Positions 10,296-19,783 of a stretch of 64,000 nt of DNA are shown here, in pieces (the stretch's first letter is position 1; each line of letters begins with the position of its first letter). Made by a program: the position numbers and the translations under genes. The notes beneath the pieces were generated by a model. That model made no database searches. It had not been told where the DNA came from and worked only from the letters and a program-made list of their open reading frames with translations. Source of the DNA: Carboxylicivirga fragile. GTDB lineage: Bacteria; Bacteroidota; Bacteroidia; Bacteroidales; Marinilabiliaceae. Location of the stretch: contig JAFMVD010000012.1 of NCBI GenBank assembly GCA_025499625.1, forward strand, positions 57,967 to 121,966, written 5' to 3'.

Positions 10296-13037
10296 ATGAA
10301 AAACTTAAAATGGTTGGCAGTGTTAGCTATAACACTCCTTAGCGTATCTACAATGGCACAAAATGGATATATCCATGGCCGTGTAACCGACTCAAACAAC
10401 TATCCTCTTCCTGGTGCTGCGGTATATATTCAGGAGAACCTAGAAAATGGATCGATCACCGATGTGGACGGTTTCTATCGACTTAAAAACTTAGCAGATG
10501 GAAGTTATACTGTTCAAGTAAATTACATTGGTTTTGAGAAAGCCGAATTCACCGCAACTATTACGAATGGCAAAGGCGCAGAAGTTAATTTTATACTTAA
10601 AGAAGGAATAGAATTACAAGAAATTAAAATTAATGGACAGCTACAAGGACAAACAAAAGCCCTCAACCAACAAAAAAACAGCATTAATATCACAAACATT
10701 ATAGCAGCCGATCAGGTGGAACGTTTTCCTGATTCTAACATTGGAGATGCCCTAAAACGCATTCCTGGCATTAATGTGCAGTACGATCAAGGTGAAGCAC
10801 GTTTTGGTAATATACGTGGTACCAGTCCTGATTTAAGCTCGGTTACTATTAATGGTGAACGTATACCATCAGCAGAAGCGGAAACACGTTCTGTTCAGCT
10901 CGACCTTATTCCGGCAGACATGGTACAATCCATTGAGGTTAGCAAAGTAGTAACAGCCGATATGGAAGGTGATGCCATCGGTGGATCGGTTAATTTAGTA
11001 ACTCGATCAAAACCAACGGCACGTCGTATAACCGGAACTATTGGAAGTGGCTACAATTTCTTGTCTGAAAAACCCATGGCGATTGGTTCTATCGTATACG
11101 GCGATCGTTTCTTTAAGGATAAATTAGGCATGGTTGTCTCTGGCTCGTACCACAATCATAAATTAGGGTCCGACAATATCGAAGCCGAATGGGATGACGA
11201 TGGCACCATGAAAGATTTCCAAATACGCACATATGAGTTACAGCGCGAACGCCAAAGTTATTCTGCCTCATTTGACCTTAAAGTTAACGAAAACCACACC
11301 TTCGATCTTAAGGGAATATATAATCGAAGAAAAGACTGGGAAAACCGTTATCGACTACGTTACACAGACATTGAACAAGATGACGAAGGAAATTGGACAA
11401 GTGAAATTCGTCGCCAAACCAAATCAGGCACTTCAGATAATAAACATGCTCGCCTTGAGGATCAAACAACCATGAATCTATCCTTGGGTGGAGAGCATCA
11501 CTTTGGTAAATTAACTGCCAACTGGAAAGCTGCCTATTCCAAAGCCAAAGAAGAACGTCCGAACGAACGGTATATAAGTATGCGTTACAAAGATGTTAGC
11601 ATTGATCCTGTTTTATCCAACACAGAAAAACCAAACGTAATCGTTAATACAAGCGAAGCTAAAGACTTAAACAGTTCATGGGGTTTTAAAGAACTTACTG
11701 AGGAGTTTCAATACACAGATGACATTGATAGGAACTTCAAATTGAATTTTGAATTACCTACTACCACGACCGCTATTCTCAAATTTGGTTTTAAATATAA
11801 AAGCAAAGAGAAGAAGCGCGAAAATGAATTTTACGAATACGAACCTGTTGATGAGGATGCTTTTATTGCGAGCGCAACATCAAACTCAAACATGATAAAC
11901 AAATCAAAAAGCAATTTTAGAGCTGGCGATTACACGGCTGGTCACTTTGTAAAACCGGAGTACGTAGGAGATCTTAACCTGAATAGTTCCGATTTTGATG
12001 GCGAAGCCAATATCGAAGAAACGGCAGGAAACTTCAATGCCAAAGAAGATGTGTACGCAGCATACGTACGCTGGGATCAAAGCATTGGTGCTAGATTAAA
12101 AGCCGTTGCTGGTATTCGCTATGAGATGACCAAGGTTGACTACTCAGGTTTTGTTTTTGATCCTGATGCAGAAGAAGATGAAAATCAGCTAGAACCTACA
12201 GGGAAACAAACGAGTGATTACGCGAACATCTTACCAAGCATCTTGTTAAAATACGACATTTCGGAAGATACCAAACTTAAGGTAGCCTGGACGAACACAA
12301 TGGCTCGACCTCGTTATTTCGATCTCGTTCCATACGTTATAAAAAACCGTGAAGATGGAGAATTAGAGCGTGGTAATTCTAACTTAAGTGCCACCACATC
12401 TATGAACTTTGACCTTATGGTAGAACACTATTTTCAATCCATCGGTTTAGTTTCAGGAGGATTATATTACAAAGGCATTGGCGATTACATTGCTAAGCAA
12501 CGCACCCACGAAACCATTGACGGAGTAGACTGGATAGTATACGAACCCATTAACGTAGGAGATGCAGATCTGTTCGGATTTGAAGCAGCTTTCCAACGTC
12601 AGTTTAATTTCCTACCTGGTTTTCTTAAAAACATTGGCCTATATGCTAACTACAGTTACAATTATAGCAAGGTGAGTAATGTGAAGTTAGAAGATAGAGA
12701 AGACGAGGATATTAGTCTTACCGGAACACCTGAACACACTCTAAATGCTTCTTTGTTTTACGAGAGCAAAAAACTTACACTTAGAGCATCTTTAAATTAT
12801 GCCAGCGCCTTTCTTGACGAATATGGTAGCGAGGCATTCGAAGATCGATACTACGATAAAGCCACTCATCTCGACCTTAGCGGATCGTACGACATAACAA
12901 AAAACCTTAAACTATTTGCCGAAGTAAACAATGTATTGGATCAGCCTTTACGTTATTACCAAGGAGAATCGAAATATACCATGCAGGAAGAATACTATGG
13001 CGTACGTATGCAAGGTGGAATACGCTTTAACTTTTAA
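10296..13037 (+). CDS. TonB-dependent receptor with carboxypeptidase-like N-terminal domain
   Basis: 913 residues. After a signal peptide (LSVSTMAQ) comes a CarboxypepD_reg-like domain (about 23-105, HGRVTDSNNYPLPGAAVYI), a plug domain (about 125-230, with FPDSNIGDALKRIPGI and GEARFGNIRG) and a long 22-strand-type barrel ending in aromatic residues GIRFNF. Such receptors import substrates across the outer membrane using TonB energy. The next gene, two bases downstream, encodes a secreted phytase, so the likely substrate is inositol phosphate, a product of its hydrolysis, or a bound metal. Substrate assignment is by context only. Confidence 0.9.
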   Translation: MKNLKWLAVLAITLLSVSTMAQNGYIHGRVTDSNNYPLPGAAVYIQENLENGSITDVDGFYRLKNLADGSYTVQVNYIGFEKAEFTATITNGKGAEVNFILKEGIELQEIKINGQLQGQTKALNQQKNSINITNIIAADQVERFPDSNIGDALKRIPGINVQYDQGEARFGNIRGTSPDLSSVTINGERIPSAEAETRSVQLDLIPADMVQSIEVSKVVTADMEGDAIGGSVNLVTRSKPTARRITGTIGSGYNFLSEKPMAIGSIVYGDRFFKDKLGMVVSGSYHNHKLGSDNIEAEWDDDGTMKDFQIRTYELQRERQSYSASFDLKVNENHTFDLKGIYNRRKDWENRYRLRYTDIEQDDEGNWTSEIRRQTKSGTSDNKHARLEDQTTMNLSLGGEHHFGKLTANWKAAYSKAKEERPNERYISMRYKDVSIDPVLSNTEKPNVIVNTSEAKDLNSSWGFKELTEEFQYTDDIDRNFKLNFELPTTTTAILKFGFKYKSKEKKRENEFYEYEPVDEDAFIASATSNSNMINKSKSNFRAGDYTAGHFVKPEYVGDLNLNSSDFDGEANIEETAGNFNAKEDVYAAYVRWDQSIGARLKAVAGIRYEMTKVDYSGFVFDPDAEEDENQLEPTGKQTSDYANILPSILLKYDISEDTKLKVAWTNTMARPRYFDLVPYVIKNREDGELERGNSNLSATTSMNFDLMVEHYFQSIGLVSGGLYYKGIGDYIAKQRTHETIDGVDWIVYEPINVGDADLFGFEAAFQRQFNFLPGFLKNIGLYANYSYNYSKVSNVKLEDREDEDISLTGTPEHTLNASLFYESKKLTLRASLNYASAFLDEYGSEAFEDRYYDKATHLDLSGSYDITKNLKLFAEVNNVLDQPLRYYQGESKYTMQEEYYGVRMQGGIRFNF

Positions 13038-13039
13038 TC

Positions 13040-14239
13040 ATGAAACAGACAATACTATTATTTAGCCTACTAATACTTGCAACAACTGCGTGTCGACATA
13101 AAAACGACACGCAATCTAAAGCTGCAATAACCATCAAGATGGATGGTGAATTAGAGGCCATTGAAGACTCTGTCAAAAAAGGGAATGCCTTAGCTCTTCA
13201 GTCACAGTTTAAACGGGTAGTCTACCCCAAAGGACAGACTCAAGCCGTTAATCAAGGAATTGGAATTGATGCAGCCGATGATCCTGCCATCTGGTATAAC
13301 AATGATAAACCAGAAGAATCACGAATAATCGGAACCGATAAACAAGCCGGACTTGGGCTGTATAACTTAAGCGGTGAACTGGTGCACTTCACTCCTGCCG
13401 GAAGAGTTAACAATGTAGATTTGCGCTATGACTTTCCTATTGGAGATAGAAAGCTTGCAATAGCAGCCGCCACCGAACGTAATTTAAATGCAATTATGCT
13501 CTTTGAAGTGAATGCAGATAGCTTACGTCTCTTGAGCGAGCCTACACAATTGGACTCTACTTTAATAGATGACGCCTATGGTTGTTGCATGTATTACAGC
13601 AAAATAAAAGATGCCTATTATGCTTTTGTTTGCGGTAAAAACGGAACACTTCAACAATGGCGGTTAATTGAAGACAAGGGGCAGGTAAAGCTTGAATTAA
13701 TGCGCAACATCCAGTTCTCATCGCAATGCGAAGGAATGGTTGCTGACGATGAAGAAGGTATATTATATGTGGCCGAAGAAGGCAAAGCAATTTGGAAGAT
13801 GAGCGCAGAAGAAGATGCTTCGGATGATAAAACAATGCTCAATTACAGCGATAGTTTAAATGTACATATTGCTTACGATCTTGAAGGATTGGACATCTTT
13901 TATTCAGGCAACAACAAAGGGTATTTAATCGCCTCTGTTCAAGGCAATTTTTCCTATGCTATTTTTGAGAAGCAAGGTAACAACAAATACCTTGGCAACT
14001 TTGTGATTAAAAGTGGTGCAACAATTGATGGCGCAGAAGAAACCGACGGTCTTGCTGTATGCAACCTTAATTTAGGAAGTCAATTCCCCAATGGCTTGCT
14101 AGTTGTTCAGGATGGTTTTAATACCGAAAATGGGAAAGATCAACCACAGAATTTCAAACTAGTTGATTGGGCTGAAATAGCAAAACAATACGATACGGAA
14201 CTATGTATAGCTCCTGAATATAAATGGTGGAAACAATAA
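13040..14239 (+). CDS. Beta-propeller phytase (3-phytase) lipoprotein
   Basis: 399 residues with a lipoprotein signal (LILATTAC, Cys18). The mature part opens with the hallmark DDPAIWYNN, then IIGTDKQAGLGLY and later AYDLEGLD and EETDGLAVCNL, matching the six-bladed calcium-dependent beta-propeller phytases. These release phosphate from phytate. The N-terminal lipid should anchor it to the outer membrane, close to the receptor encoded just upstream. Length is normal for the family. A strong hairpin follows the gene. Confidence 0.9.
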   Translation: MKQTILLFSLLILATTACRHKNDTQSKAAITIKMDGELEAIEDSVKKGNALALQSQFKRVVYPKGQTQAVNQGIGIDAADDPAIWYNNDKPEESRIIGTDKQAGLGLYNLSGELVHFTPAGRVNNVDLRYDFPIGDRKLAIAAATERNLNAIMLFEVNADSLRLLSEPTQLDSTLIDDAYGCCMYYSKIKDAYYAFVCGKNGTLQQWRLIEDKGQVKLELMRNIQFSSQCEGMVADDEEGILYVAEEGKAIWKMSAEEDASDDKTMLNYSDSLNVHIAYDLEGLDIFYSGNNKGYLIASVQGNFSYAIFEKQGNNKYLGNFVIKSGATIDGAEETDGLAVCNLNLGSQFPNGLLVVQDGFNTENGKDQPQNFKLVDWAEIAKQYDTELCIAPEYKWWKQ

Positions 14240-14255
14240 GCTCATAATCTTTTTA

Positions 14256-14290
14256 AATAGGCCATCCTGACAATGTCAAGATGGCCTATT
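14256..14290. terminator. Bidirectional hairpin between phytase gene and minus-strand small ORFs
   Basis: AATAGGCCATC (14256-14266) and GATGGCCTATT (14280-14290) are perfect complements, with a further TGAC/GTCA pairing inside. It lies 16 nt after the phytase stop and immediately past the stop of a 29-codon ORF on the other strand. Confidence 0.75.
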
Positions 14291-14293
14291 GTT

Positions 14294-14383
14294 TCATTCA
14301 ACCAGTTCCATTTCGCGCTTTATATCAAACAACTCAGATTTAAGCTTGTCCATTCTAAGTGCTTCCACCTTTACTTGTTTCAT
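14294..14383 (-). CDS. Possible 29-residue microprotein behind leader copy 2
   Basis: The ORF begins at the exact position (40 nt after GGCGAG) where the other two leader copies have the start codon of their downstream genes. It encodes a 29-residue, highly charged peptide starting MKQVKVEALRMDKLK that could form one amphipathic helix. It ends next to the hairpin at 14256-14290. No family is recognised. It could be a real microprotein or the stub of a larger decayed gene. Confidence 0.35.
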   Translation of the reverse strand: MKQVKVEALRMDKLKSELFDIKREMELVE

Positions 14384-14471
14384 ATGTCTAAAATTTGCTT
14401 TCAATTGCCATATGGAACTCGCCAATTTGGTCATCCTCGTGTGTGAGAACTTTTCTCATGGCTCGTTTCAT
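14384..14471 (-). promoter_or_regulatory. Conserved leader element, copy 2, with a 27-codon ORF
   Basis: Minus strand. Arms ATGAAACGAGCCA and TGGCGAGTTCCAT are identical to the other copies, and the inner hairpin is TGAGAA-aag-TTCTCA. In this copy alone the spacing between arms (48 nt) keeps one reading frame open from the first ATG to a TAG at 14388-14390, encoding 27 residues (MKRAMRKVLTHEDDQIGEFH and seven more). The other copies have the same GEFH(V/M) coding phrase near the end but in a shifted frame. So the element may be a structured RNA, an ancestral small ORF, or both. Confidence 0.6.
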
Positions 14472-14625
14472 GTGCCCATAATTCATTGGAAGATAAACCG
14501 AAGGAAGATACATATTGCCTGTCAATCGTTTAATAACGGAAGATAGACTATAGAACTTTTTTCTCGCATTTATTTTACCAATTATATAAAGAAAAAGGCT
14601 TGTGATTAATTTATAATAACCATTA

Positions 14626-15129
14626 CTATCGCACTGCCTTCATAGGAATTGGAATCTTAAAAACAAAAGCATGACGGGATATCCCAACAGCCTCATTACG
14701 AGAAATAGCTGGATGTTGGTAGCGATAACTTAGAAAACCAAAGAAGGCAAAAGTGATTTCTCCACTTAAGCGCACATCAGTAGCAAAATATTCATTTTTG
14801 GTGAATACTTTATAATATTGTTGTGTTGAAATCCCTATGGAAATACCAGGCACATAGCCAACATTATAAGACAATGAGGCCACCAATGAGGATTTAAATT
14901 CATAACTCCATGAAAAGCCCCCAGCCAATGTAAAGATTTGCCAAAATTCACTTTCAATGCCATTTTCTTTCCTCCAAAAAAAAGCTGGACCGAGCACAAT
15001 TGTATTGGATGAACCTGAGTAGGCATAATCAGCTTCCGCTCCTACCCAAAAGTTATTAGTTTTCTCAAACTGAGCAAACGACATGTAAAAGAAACATTGA
15101 AAAAGCAGCATCAAACCTAGTCTCATCAT
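14626..15129 (-). CDS. Small outer-membrane beta-barrel-like protein, unknown function
   Basis: 167 residues starting with a signal peptide (MMRLGLMLLFQCFFYMSFAQ). The remainder alternates aromatic and small residues in short strands (FWVGAEADYAY, ASLSYNVGYVPGISIGIS, FGFLSYRYQHP), consistent with a barrel of about eight strands or the periplasmic side of one. No family is recognised. It stands alone on the minus strand between the small-ORF locus and ahpC. Confidence 0.65.
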   Translation of the reverse strand: MMRLGLMLLFQCFFYMSFAQFEKTNNFWVGAEADYAYSGSSNTIVLGPAFFWRKENGIESEFWQIFTLAGGFSWSYEFKSSLVASLSYNVGYVPGISIGISTQQYYKVFTKNEYFATDVRLSGEITFAFFGFLSYRYQHPAISRNEAVGISRHAFVFKIPIPMKAVR

Positions 15130-15471
15130 ATCTATTTTAGTCTCACTTACAGCTATACGAAAAGAACCCTCAAATTAATTCTGACCTTTAAAATTACTAT
15201 ACCAATAAACAAAAAGCAAGCTCTAAAGAAATAGCTATTTCAACTTCGGAATAAACGATCAATGGCTAACTAATTTTATTCTACTCTGAAAAAGCTTAGC
15301 CTTTAGCACAAAACCATCTCCTACCACATTAATAATAAGCCATGTAAATAACCATATAGATTTAATCTATACCTGAATAAATTTTATCTATTTGACTGAT
15401 ATCACTAAGGATGCTAGTTTTGCTTTCAGAAATAATCGAAAAGAATTTAATAATTATAAAAACTTAGAATT
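15130..15471. other. Intergenic region upstream of ahpC
   Basis: No gene is seen in 342 bases. It separates the divergent minus-strand barrel gene from ahpC and holds the ahpC promoter. Confidence 0.6.
15391..15422 (+). promoter_or_regulatory. ahpC promoter, near-consensus Bacteroidota type
   Basis: TTTG at 15391-15394, a 20-nt spacer, then TAGTTTTG at 15415-15422. This matches the -33/-7 pattern TTTG-N19-21-TAnnTTTG well. The start codon of ahpC is 50 nt downstream. Confidence 0.7.
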
Positions 15472-16035
15472 ATGTCACAAATTGGAAAACAGATTGTAGA
15501 TTTTAAAGTAGAAGCATACGCTAATGATGATTTTAAAACAGTAAGTAAAGAAGATGTTTTGGGCAAATGGTCCGTATTTTTCTTTTATCCTGCCGACTTT
15601 ACTTTTGTATGTCCTACCGAATTAGAAGATTTAGCAAACAACTACGACGAATTTAAGGCTACTGGTGCTGAAATTTACTCTGTATCTACCGATACACATT
15701 TTGTACACAAAGCATGGCACGATACTTCAGATACGATCAAGAAGATTAAGTATCCAATGCTAGCAGATCCAACAGGTGTGCTTTCTCGCGGATTTGAAGT
15801 AATGATTGAAGAAGTTGGCTTAGCAGAACGCGGCACATTCATTGTTAATCCTAAGGGCGAAATAGTATCGTACGAAGTGGTAGCAGGTAATGTAGGTAGA
15901 AATGCCGATGAGTTGCTACGTAAATTGAAAGCATTACAATTTGTTGATGAGCATCCTGCAGAGGTTTGCCCAGCCAAATGGAAAGAAGGCAACGAAACTT
16001 TAAAGCCAAACATTGATTTAGTTGGTAAAATTTAA
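15472..16035 (+). CDS. ahpC: Peroxiredoxin, alkyl hydroperoxide reductase subunit C
   Basis: 187 residues, the standard AhpC length. The peroxidatic cysteine is Cys47 in FTFVCPTE and the resolving cysteine is Cys166 in EVCPAKW, as in typical 2-Cys peroxiredoxins. It reduces hydrogen peroxide and organic hydroperoxides in the cytoplasm and is re-reduced by AhpF, encoded next. A hairpin between the two genes may set unequal expression. It has its own strong promoter. Confidence 0.97.
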   Translation: MSQIGKQIVDFKVEAYANDDFKTVSKEDVLGKWSVFFFYPADFTFVCPTELEDLANNYDEFKATGAEIYSVSTDTHFVHKAWHDTSDTIKKIKYPMLADPTGVLSRGFEVMIEEVGLAERGTFIVNPKGEIVSYEVVAGNVGRNADELLRKLKALQFVDEHPAEVCPAKWKEGNETLKPNIDLVGKI

Positions 16036-16050
16036 ACGGCAATAGTTTTT

Positions 16051-16081
16051 ACTTCGGGCTGGTACAAATACAGCCCGAAGT
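16051..16081 (+). terminator. Hairpin between ahpC and ahpF
   Basis: ACTTCGGGCTG and CAGCCCGAAGT are perfect 11-bp complements around a 9-nt loop. There is no long T run after it, so it may be a partial terminator or an RNA-stabilising hairpin that lets ahpC exceed ahpF. Confidence 0.6.
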
Positions 16082-16104
16082 AATCCTAAAACCTCAGACC
16101 GGCC

Positions 16105-16256
16105 AACTTAAAACTTTTTCGCCGTAGGCGATAAGAAATTGTAGCTATCCCCTACGCAAACACAAAACATTCCGCGTAGCGGATAAGTCAGATGTTTGAA
16201 CTTTTCACCTAACACCTAAAACCCAACACCTATTACCTATTACCTAAGACCTAGTC
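16105..16256. repeat. Low-complexity repeats between ahpC and ahpF
   Basis: GCCGTAGGCGA, CCCCTACGC and CCGCGTAGCGG form related palindromic phrases at about 16120-16185. From 16206 the phrase CACCTAA/CACCTATTA is repeated about seven times with drift. No coding sequence is present. Confidence 0.55.
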
Positions 16257-16280
16257 TCTAAATTTTAAAACTTCCAGAAC

Positions 16281-17840
16281 ATGTTAGAACAAGCTATAAA
16301 AACACAGGTAAGCGATTTATTTAAGAATCTAAAACACAATTACATCTTTGACATTGAGGTAGCTGCTGAGCATCCTCAAAAGAAGGAGCTTATTGACCTG
16401 CTTAATGAAGTGGCAGCATGCTCTGAGAAAGTTACAACCCGAATAAGTGAAGGTGATGGTCTTCAGTTTACTATTCTTAAAGATGAGAAAAATAGTAAGG
16501 TCATATTTAAGGCAGTACCTACTGGGCATGAGTTTACAACACTGCTTTTAGCCATTCTTAATCAAGATGGAATAGGCAAAAACTTACCCGACGAACTGTT
16601 TACCCAGCGCATTCAGAACTTGAAGGGTAGCATTGAACTGAAGAGTTATATATCATTAACATGTACGAATTGCCCTGATGTGGTTCAGGCTTTAAACATC
16701 ATGGCCTTTCTTAACCCCAATATCTCGCACGAAATAATTGACGGTGGCATTAATAAAGAAGAAGTGGAGCGTTTAAATATACAGGCGGTGCCAAGTGTAT
16801 TTGCCAATGGAAAACAACTGCATGTAGGCCGCTCATCATTGGGTGAATTATTAGGCAAATTGGAAGAACAAGTAGGTTCAGAATTTAAACCTACAACAGA
16901 AACCAAAAAAGAATACGACGTGGTAGTTGTAGGTGGAGGCCCGGCTGGTGTTTCAGCAGCCGTATATTCGGCACGAAAAGGTTTTTCGGTGGCCGTTGTA
17001 GCCGATAAAGTTGGCGGACAGGTGACCGAAACCGTATCGATTGAAAACATGATTTCAGTGCCTCAAACCACGGGATCGGAACTAACAGGCAACCTGATCA
17101 AACACCTACAGGACTACCCTATCGACATACTGGATAACCGCATGGTTGAAAATGTTGAATTACACGATGGACATAAACACGTTAAGACATCATTGGGTGA
17201 AAACCTTATTACACCTGCCCTAATAATAGCGACAGGCGCAAGTTGGCGTAAACTGGGTGTTCCGGGCGAAAATGAATACATCGGTTCAGGCGTAGCGTTT
17301 TGTACCCACTGTGATGGCCCGTTTTACAAAGGCAAAAAAGTAGTTGTGGTAGGTGGAGGCAACTCAGGACTGGAAGCAGCTATTGATTTATCCTCCATTG
17401 CATCGGAAGTAACCGTTCTTGAATTTCTGGATACATTAAAAGGCGACAAGGTGCTTCAGGATAAACTTAAGGGACTTTCGAATGTTAAAATTATTACCAA
17501 TGCCCAGACCTTAAATGTAGAAGGTGATGGAAACAAGGTAACGGGTTTAGAATTTAAACACCGCGAATCGGGACAAAAAGAGCTGATTGAAACAGATGGT
17601 GTATTTGTACAAATAGGCTTAAAAGCCAACAGCCAAGCCTTTGGCGAACTGGTGAACACCAACCGCATGGGTGAAATAGAAATTGATGCCCATTGCAGAA
17701 CGGCACAAGCCGGGGTATATGCAGCAGGTGATGTATCCATAGTACCTTACAAACAAATTGTAATAGCCATGGGCGAAGGATCAAAAGCAGCCCTATCCGC
17801 CTTCGAAGATCAAATTAAAGGATTGCAGTTGGCCAATTAA
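16281..17840 (+). CDS. ahpF: Alkyl hydroperoxide reductase subunit F
   Basis: 519 residues. The N-terminal tandem thioredoxin-fold part carries the redox pair CTNC (about residue 130). The C-terminal thioredoxin-reductase-like part begins at about 213 with the FAD-binding [18 protein letters not shown], has the active-site pair CTHC at about 340-343, an NAD-binding [10 protein letters not shown], and ends with [23 protein letters not shown]. It passes electrons from NADH to AhpC. It follows ahpC by 245 nt. A short decayed copy of its last 28 codons is found at 29122-29205. Confidence 0.97.
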   Translation: MLEQAIKTQVSDLFKNLKHNYIFDIEVAAEHPQKKELIDLLNEVAACSEKVTTRISEGDGLQFTILKDEKNSKVIFKAVPTGHEFTTLLLAILNQDGIGKNLPDELFTQRIQNLKGSIELKSYISLTCTNCPDVVQALNIMAFLNPNISHEIIDGGINKEEVERLNIQAVPSVFANGKQLHVGRSSLGELLGKLEEQVGSEFKPTTETKKEYDVVVVGGGPAGVSAAVYSARKGFSVAVVADKVGGQVTETVSIENMISVPQTTGSELTGNLIKHLQDYPIDILDNRMVENVELHDGHKHVKTSLGENLITPALIIATGASWRKLGVPGENEYIGSGVAFCTHCDGPFYKGKKVVVVGGGNSGLEAAIDLSSIASEVTVLEFLDTLKGDKVLQDKLKGLSNVKIITNAQTLNVEGDGNKVTGLEFKHRESGQKELIETDGVFVQIGLKANSQAFGELVNTNRMGEIEIDAHCRTAQAGVYAAGDVSIVPYKQIVIAMGEGSKAALSAFEDQIKGLQLAN

Positions 17841-18356
17841 TTAAAGTATTACACCATGTTTGATTGCCCAGTATAGATTGGGCAAGAATAAAATTTAAAA
17901 ACGGTTCTCGTTAAGCAAGTTGCATAGCGAGAACCGTTTCATTTTTTACCAACCCGTAAACAAATGCTAAAACAGGACTTTATTTAGCCCAAAGTTTATT
18001 CCTCTATTCGCTTGGGGTATTTTTATTTCAATTGACATATTTATTAAGACCAAGCCGGTATACTCCTATTATTATTCACAACTAATAAGTTTTGCATAAT
18101 TAATTTATGTTAGTTAGTTTTAAGCAACCAATGCTTATAAGGTATTTACATAAATTATGAAGAAATCATTGAGTACAATTATTAATCCATTAGATGAGTT
18201 TTTTACTAACTGAACATAAAAAGTGTGCAATACAAGCCCATATGCTCAGTATTGTGTAAGTTTAGCTAGGATAAAAAGAAATAAAAACAATAGTTTTATG
18301 CAGACGTTGGCGGGCATTGAAGTGCAGTTTATAACTTAATACTATATCAAGAAACT
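17841..18356. other. Intergenic region: ahpF terminator and left edge of cassette-like region
   Basis: No gene is seen. A terminator lies at 17899-17939, and an attC-like boundary (GTTGGCGGGC, 18306-18315) near the right end. The rest is A+T-rich with no recognised feature. Confidence 0.55.
17899..17939 (+). terminator. Terminator after ahpF
   Basis: AAACGGTTCTCG and CGAGAACCGTTT are perfect complements around a 17-nt loop, followed by CATTTTTT. Confidence 0.8.
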
Positions 18357-19055
18357 ATGATACCATTTGATAATAAACATGTTTGGAAATTCCTATTAGC
18401 AATCGTTTTGGGATTCATCATTATGGTGGTAATTGTTATCTACTTTAATAACAATGAACGGACATCGAATCAAATCGAGATTTCACCTAGCACTGTGAAA
18501 ACCTCAATAGTTGAAAAAACTTATGACAAGGAAGGAGTTATAAAACTGATTAAAAATGTACTAAAATGGGCAAATTCAGAAAATGCAATTGATTTACTTC
18601 CCACAACTGCAGCAGAAGAAGATACTATTTACAATGGTTTTGACTTGGTAAAACTTAATAAGAACCTTAAATACTTAGAATCCACTAACCTATTTTCAAT
18701 AGAGTTTATAGAAAATTATAATCAATTAATATTAACGCTTGACAAAAAATTAAAAGCTAATGAGTTTTATGGACCATGGTATATTGGTGATGCTCAACCA
18801 TTTTATTTTGCTCATCACTTAGACCCATGGACTCATAGTCAAGAAATTCCACATGACCCTTCAGTTGTTTGGGATCTAGTTGAAGTCAAGCATCTGCAAG
18901 ACGAAACATACCAATGGGTTTGGGGTGGTTTGACCTCGGAACATCACCCAGACTGGAAAGATTTTAGTTATAAATTCAAAGTAACAATGGAGAATTCTAT
19001 TCTTAAAATTTCATACCTAGAAGGTTTCGACAATGTACAAGTTATAAAAGAATAA
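18357..19055 (+). CDS. Membrane-anchored protein of unknown function
   Basis: 232 residues. One N-terminal membrane helix (FLLAIVLGFIIMVVIVIYF, about 12-30) leaves about 200 residues on the outer face. The soluble part contains WYIGDAQPFYFAHHLDPW, DPSVVWDLVEV and WVWGGLTSEHHPDW, rich in Trp and His. No family is recognised. It is the only gene inside the first cassette-like unit, and its base composition is more A+T-rich than the ahp genes, compatible with acquisition. Confidence 0.65.
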   Translation: MIPFDNKHVWKFLLAIVLGFIIMVVIVIYFNNNERTSNQIEISPSTVKTSIVEKTYDKEGVIKLIKNVLKWANSENAIDLLPTTAAEEDTIYNGFDLVKLNKNLKYLESTNLFSIEFIENYNQLILTLDKKLKANEFYGPWYIGDAQPFYFAHHLDPWTHSQEIPHDPSVVWDLVEVKHLQDETYQWVWGGLTSEHHPDWKDFSYKFKVTMENSILKISYLEGFDNVQVIKE

Positions 19056-19447
19056 CGACCCGCCAACAAACCGTAATAGAGCATAAAGGGTGCAGTGCAT
19101 CTTGGTCGATTCGTAGCTTCGGCAAACACCGCCAAATCTTTGATTTGGCTTTAAAAATGAAAAGATAAAAACAAATACAACGCTTTGGCTCCGCTCATTT
19201 GGGAAAGTTCGTAAGGTTAAATCGCAATACGCTTCATCTAGCTAACGTTGTGGCTAATTCCCCCTATTAACCTGTAGTATTGATTTAAACAAGGTAATCA
19301 ACACTTTTGAAGGTTTATGGATTGCTTAAGCTAACTTATAACTGGCTAGCAGGAATTAGCTGAAAAATGATAATTGCGAGTAAATAATAAGCAGCTGAAT
19401 ATTAGGAACTAACTTTGCGTTAGTCAGAATTGTAAATTAAACAAATT
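19056..19447. other. attC-like site and spacer between cassette genes
   Basis: No gene in 392 bases. It holds the attC-like tract 19059-19249, including the repeat module 19125-19193 with the palindrome CCAAATC-tt-GATTTGG, then the boundary GTTGTGGCTAATT at 19247 that starts the next unit. Confidence 0.5.
19125..19193 (+). repeat. Cassette spacer module, copy 1
   Basis: About 69 nt beginning AACACCGCCAAATCTTTG and ending CGCTTTGGCTCCG. A second copy at 20417-20484 is about 90 percent identical. Both contain the small palindrome CCAAATC...GATTTGG. They occupy the same place relative to flanking genes of unknown function. Confidence 0.75.
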
Positions 19448-19744
19448 ATGAAAAAAGTATTGATTATTCTTACTGTATTAATTCTAGCATCATGTAATGC
19501 TTATAAAGATATCCCTGTGACTAACTTAGATGTTGGTATGACTATCGAACAGGTACAGGCAATTGTGAAAAAACCACTTGTTCAAGTTTCCATGTCTCAG
19601 GATGAAAAGGGAGAAAAGAAAATATTTCAGGTGCAAAAAAGAATTGTTAGAGGTGGTATTGCAAGGCAACAAAGATATAATCTGTACTTTCTTAATAATA
19701 AGCTTGTAAAATATGAAAAAGACTCAGAGAGATTTTCATTTTAA
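19448..19744 (+). CDS. Small lipoprotein with BamE/SmpA-like pattern
   Basis: 98 residues with a lipoprotein signal (LILASCNA, Cys16). The mature part has the helix-GxP-type arrangement LDVGMTIEQVQAIVKKPL, then strands, as in small BamE/OmlA-like domains. The role is unknown; such domains are found in many outer-membrane lipoproteins. It lies within the second cassette-like unit, 39 nt before the next gene. Confidence 0.65.
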   Translation: MKKVLIILTVLILASCNAYKDIPVTNLDVGMTIEQVQAIVKKPLVQVSMSQDEKGEKKIFQVQKRIVRGGIARQQRYNLYFLNNKLVKYEKDSERFSF

Positions 19745-19783
19745 ATTAACTATTTAAATCTAGATCAGTTTAATATAGAATTT

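Larger units (their letters stand above)
18306..19249 (+). mobile_element. Putative gene cassette 1 with attC-like ends
   Basis: The segment opens with GTTGGCGGG (18306-18314), and just after the stop codon of its single gene is the exact complement CCCGCCAAC (19059-19067). This is the relation expected for an integron-type cassette, whose start and whose 5' attC core pair when the cassette is circular. The segment closes at TAACGTT (19243-19249), where a new boundary GTTGTGGCTA begins. No integrase gene is in the window, so mobility is inferred only. Confidence 0.4.

Noticed and set aside
14384..14471. Hammerhead or other known ribozyme core in the three-copy element
   Set aside because: The GAAAC near the 5' arm is not accompanied by the CUGANGA core or a cleavage-site helix.
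16206..16256. Short tandem CACCTAA/CACCTATTA repeats as a CRISPR or regulatory array
   Set aside because: Units are only 7-9 nt and drift; this is low-complexity sequence common in Bacteroidota.
17841..18356. tRNA or small RNA gene in the gap after ahpF
   Set aside because: No cloverleaf-like pairing or CCA end was found; only a terminator and the cassette boundary are supported.
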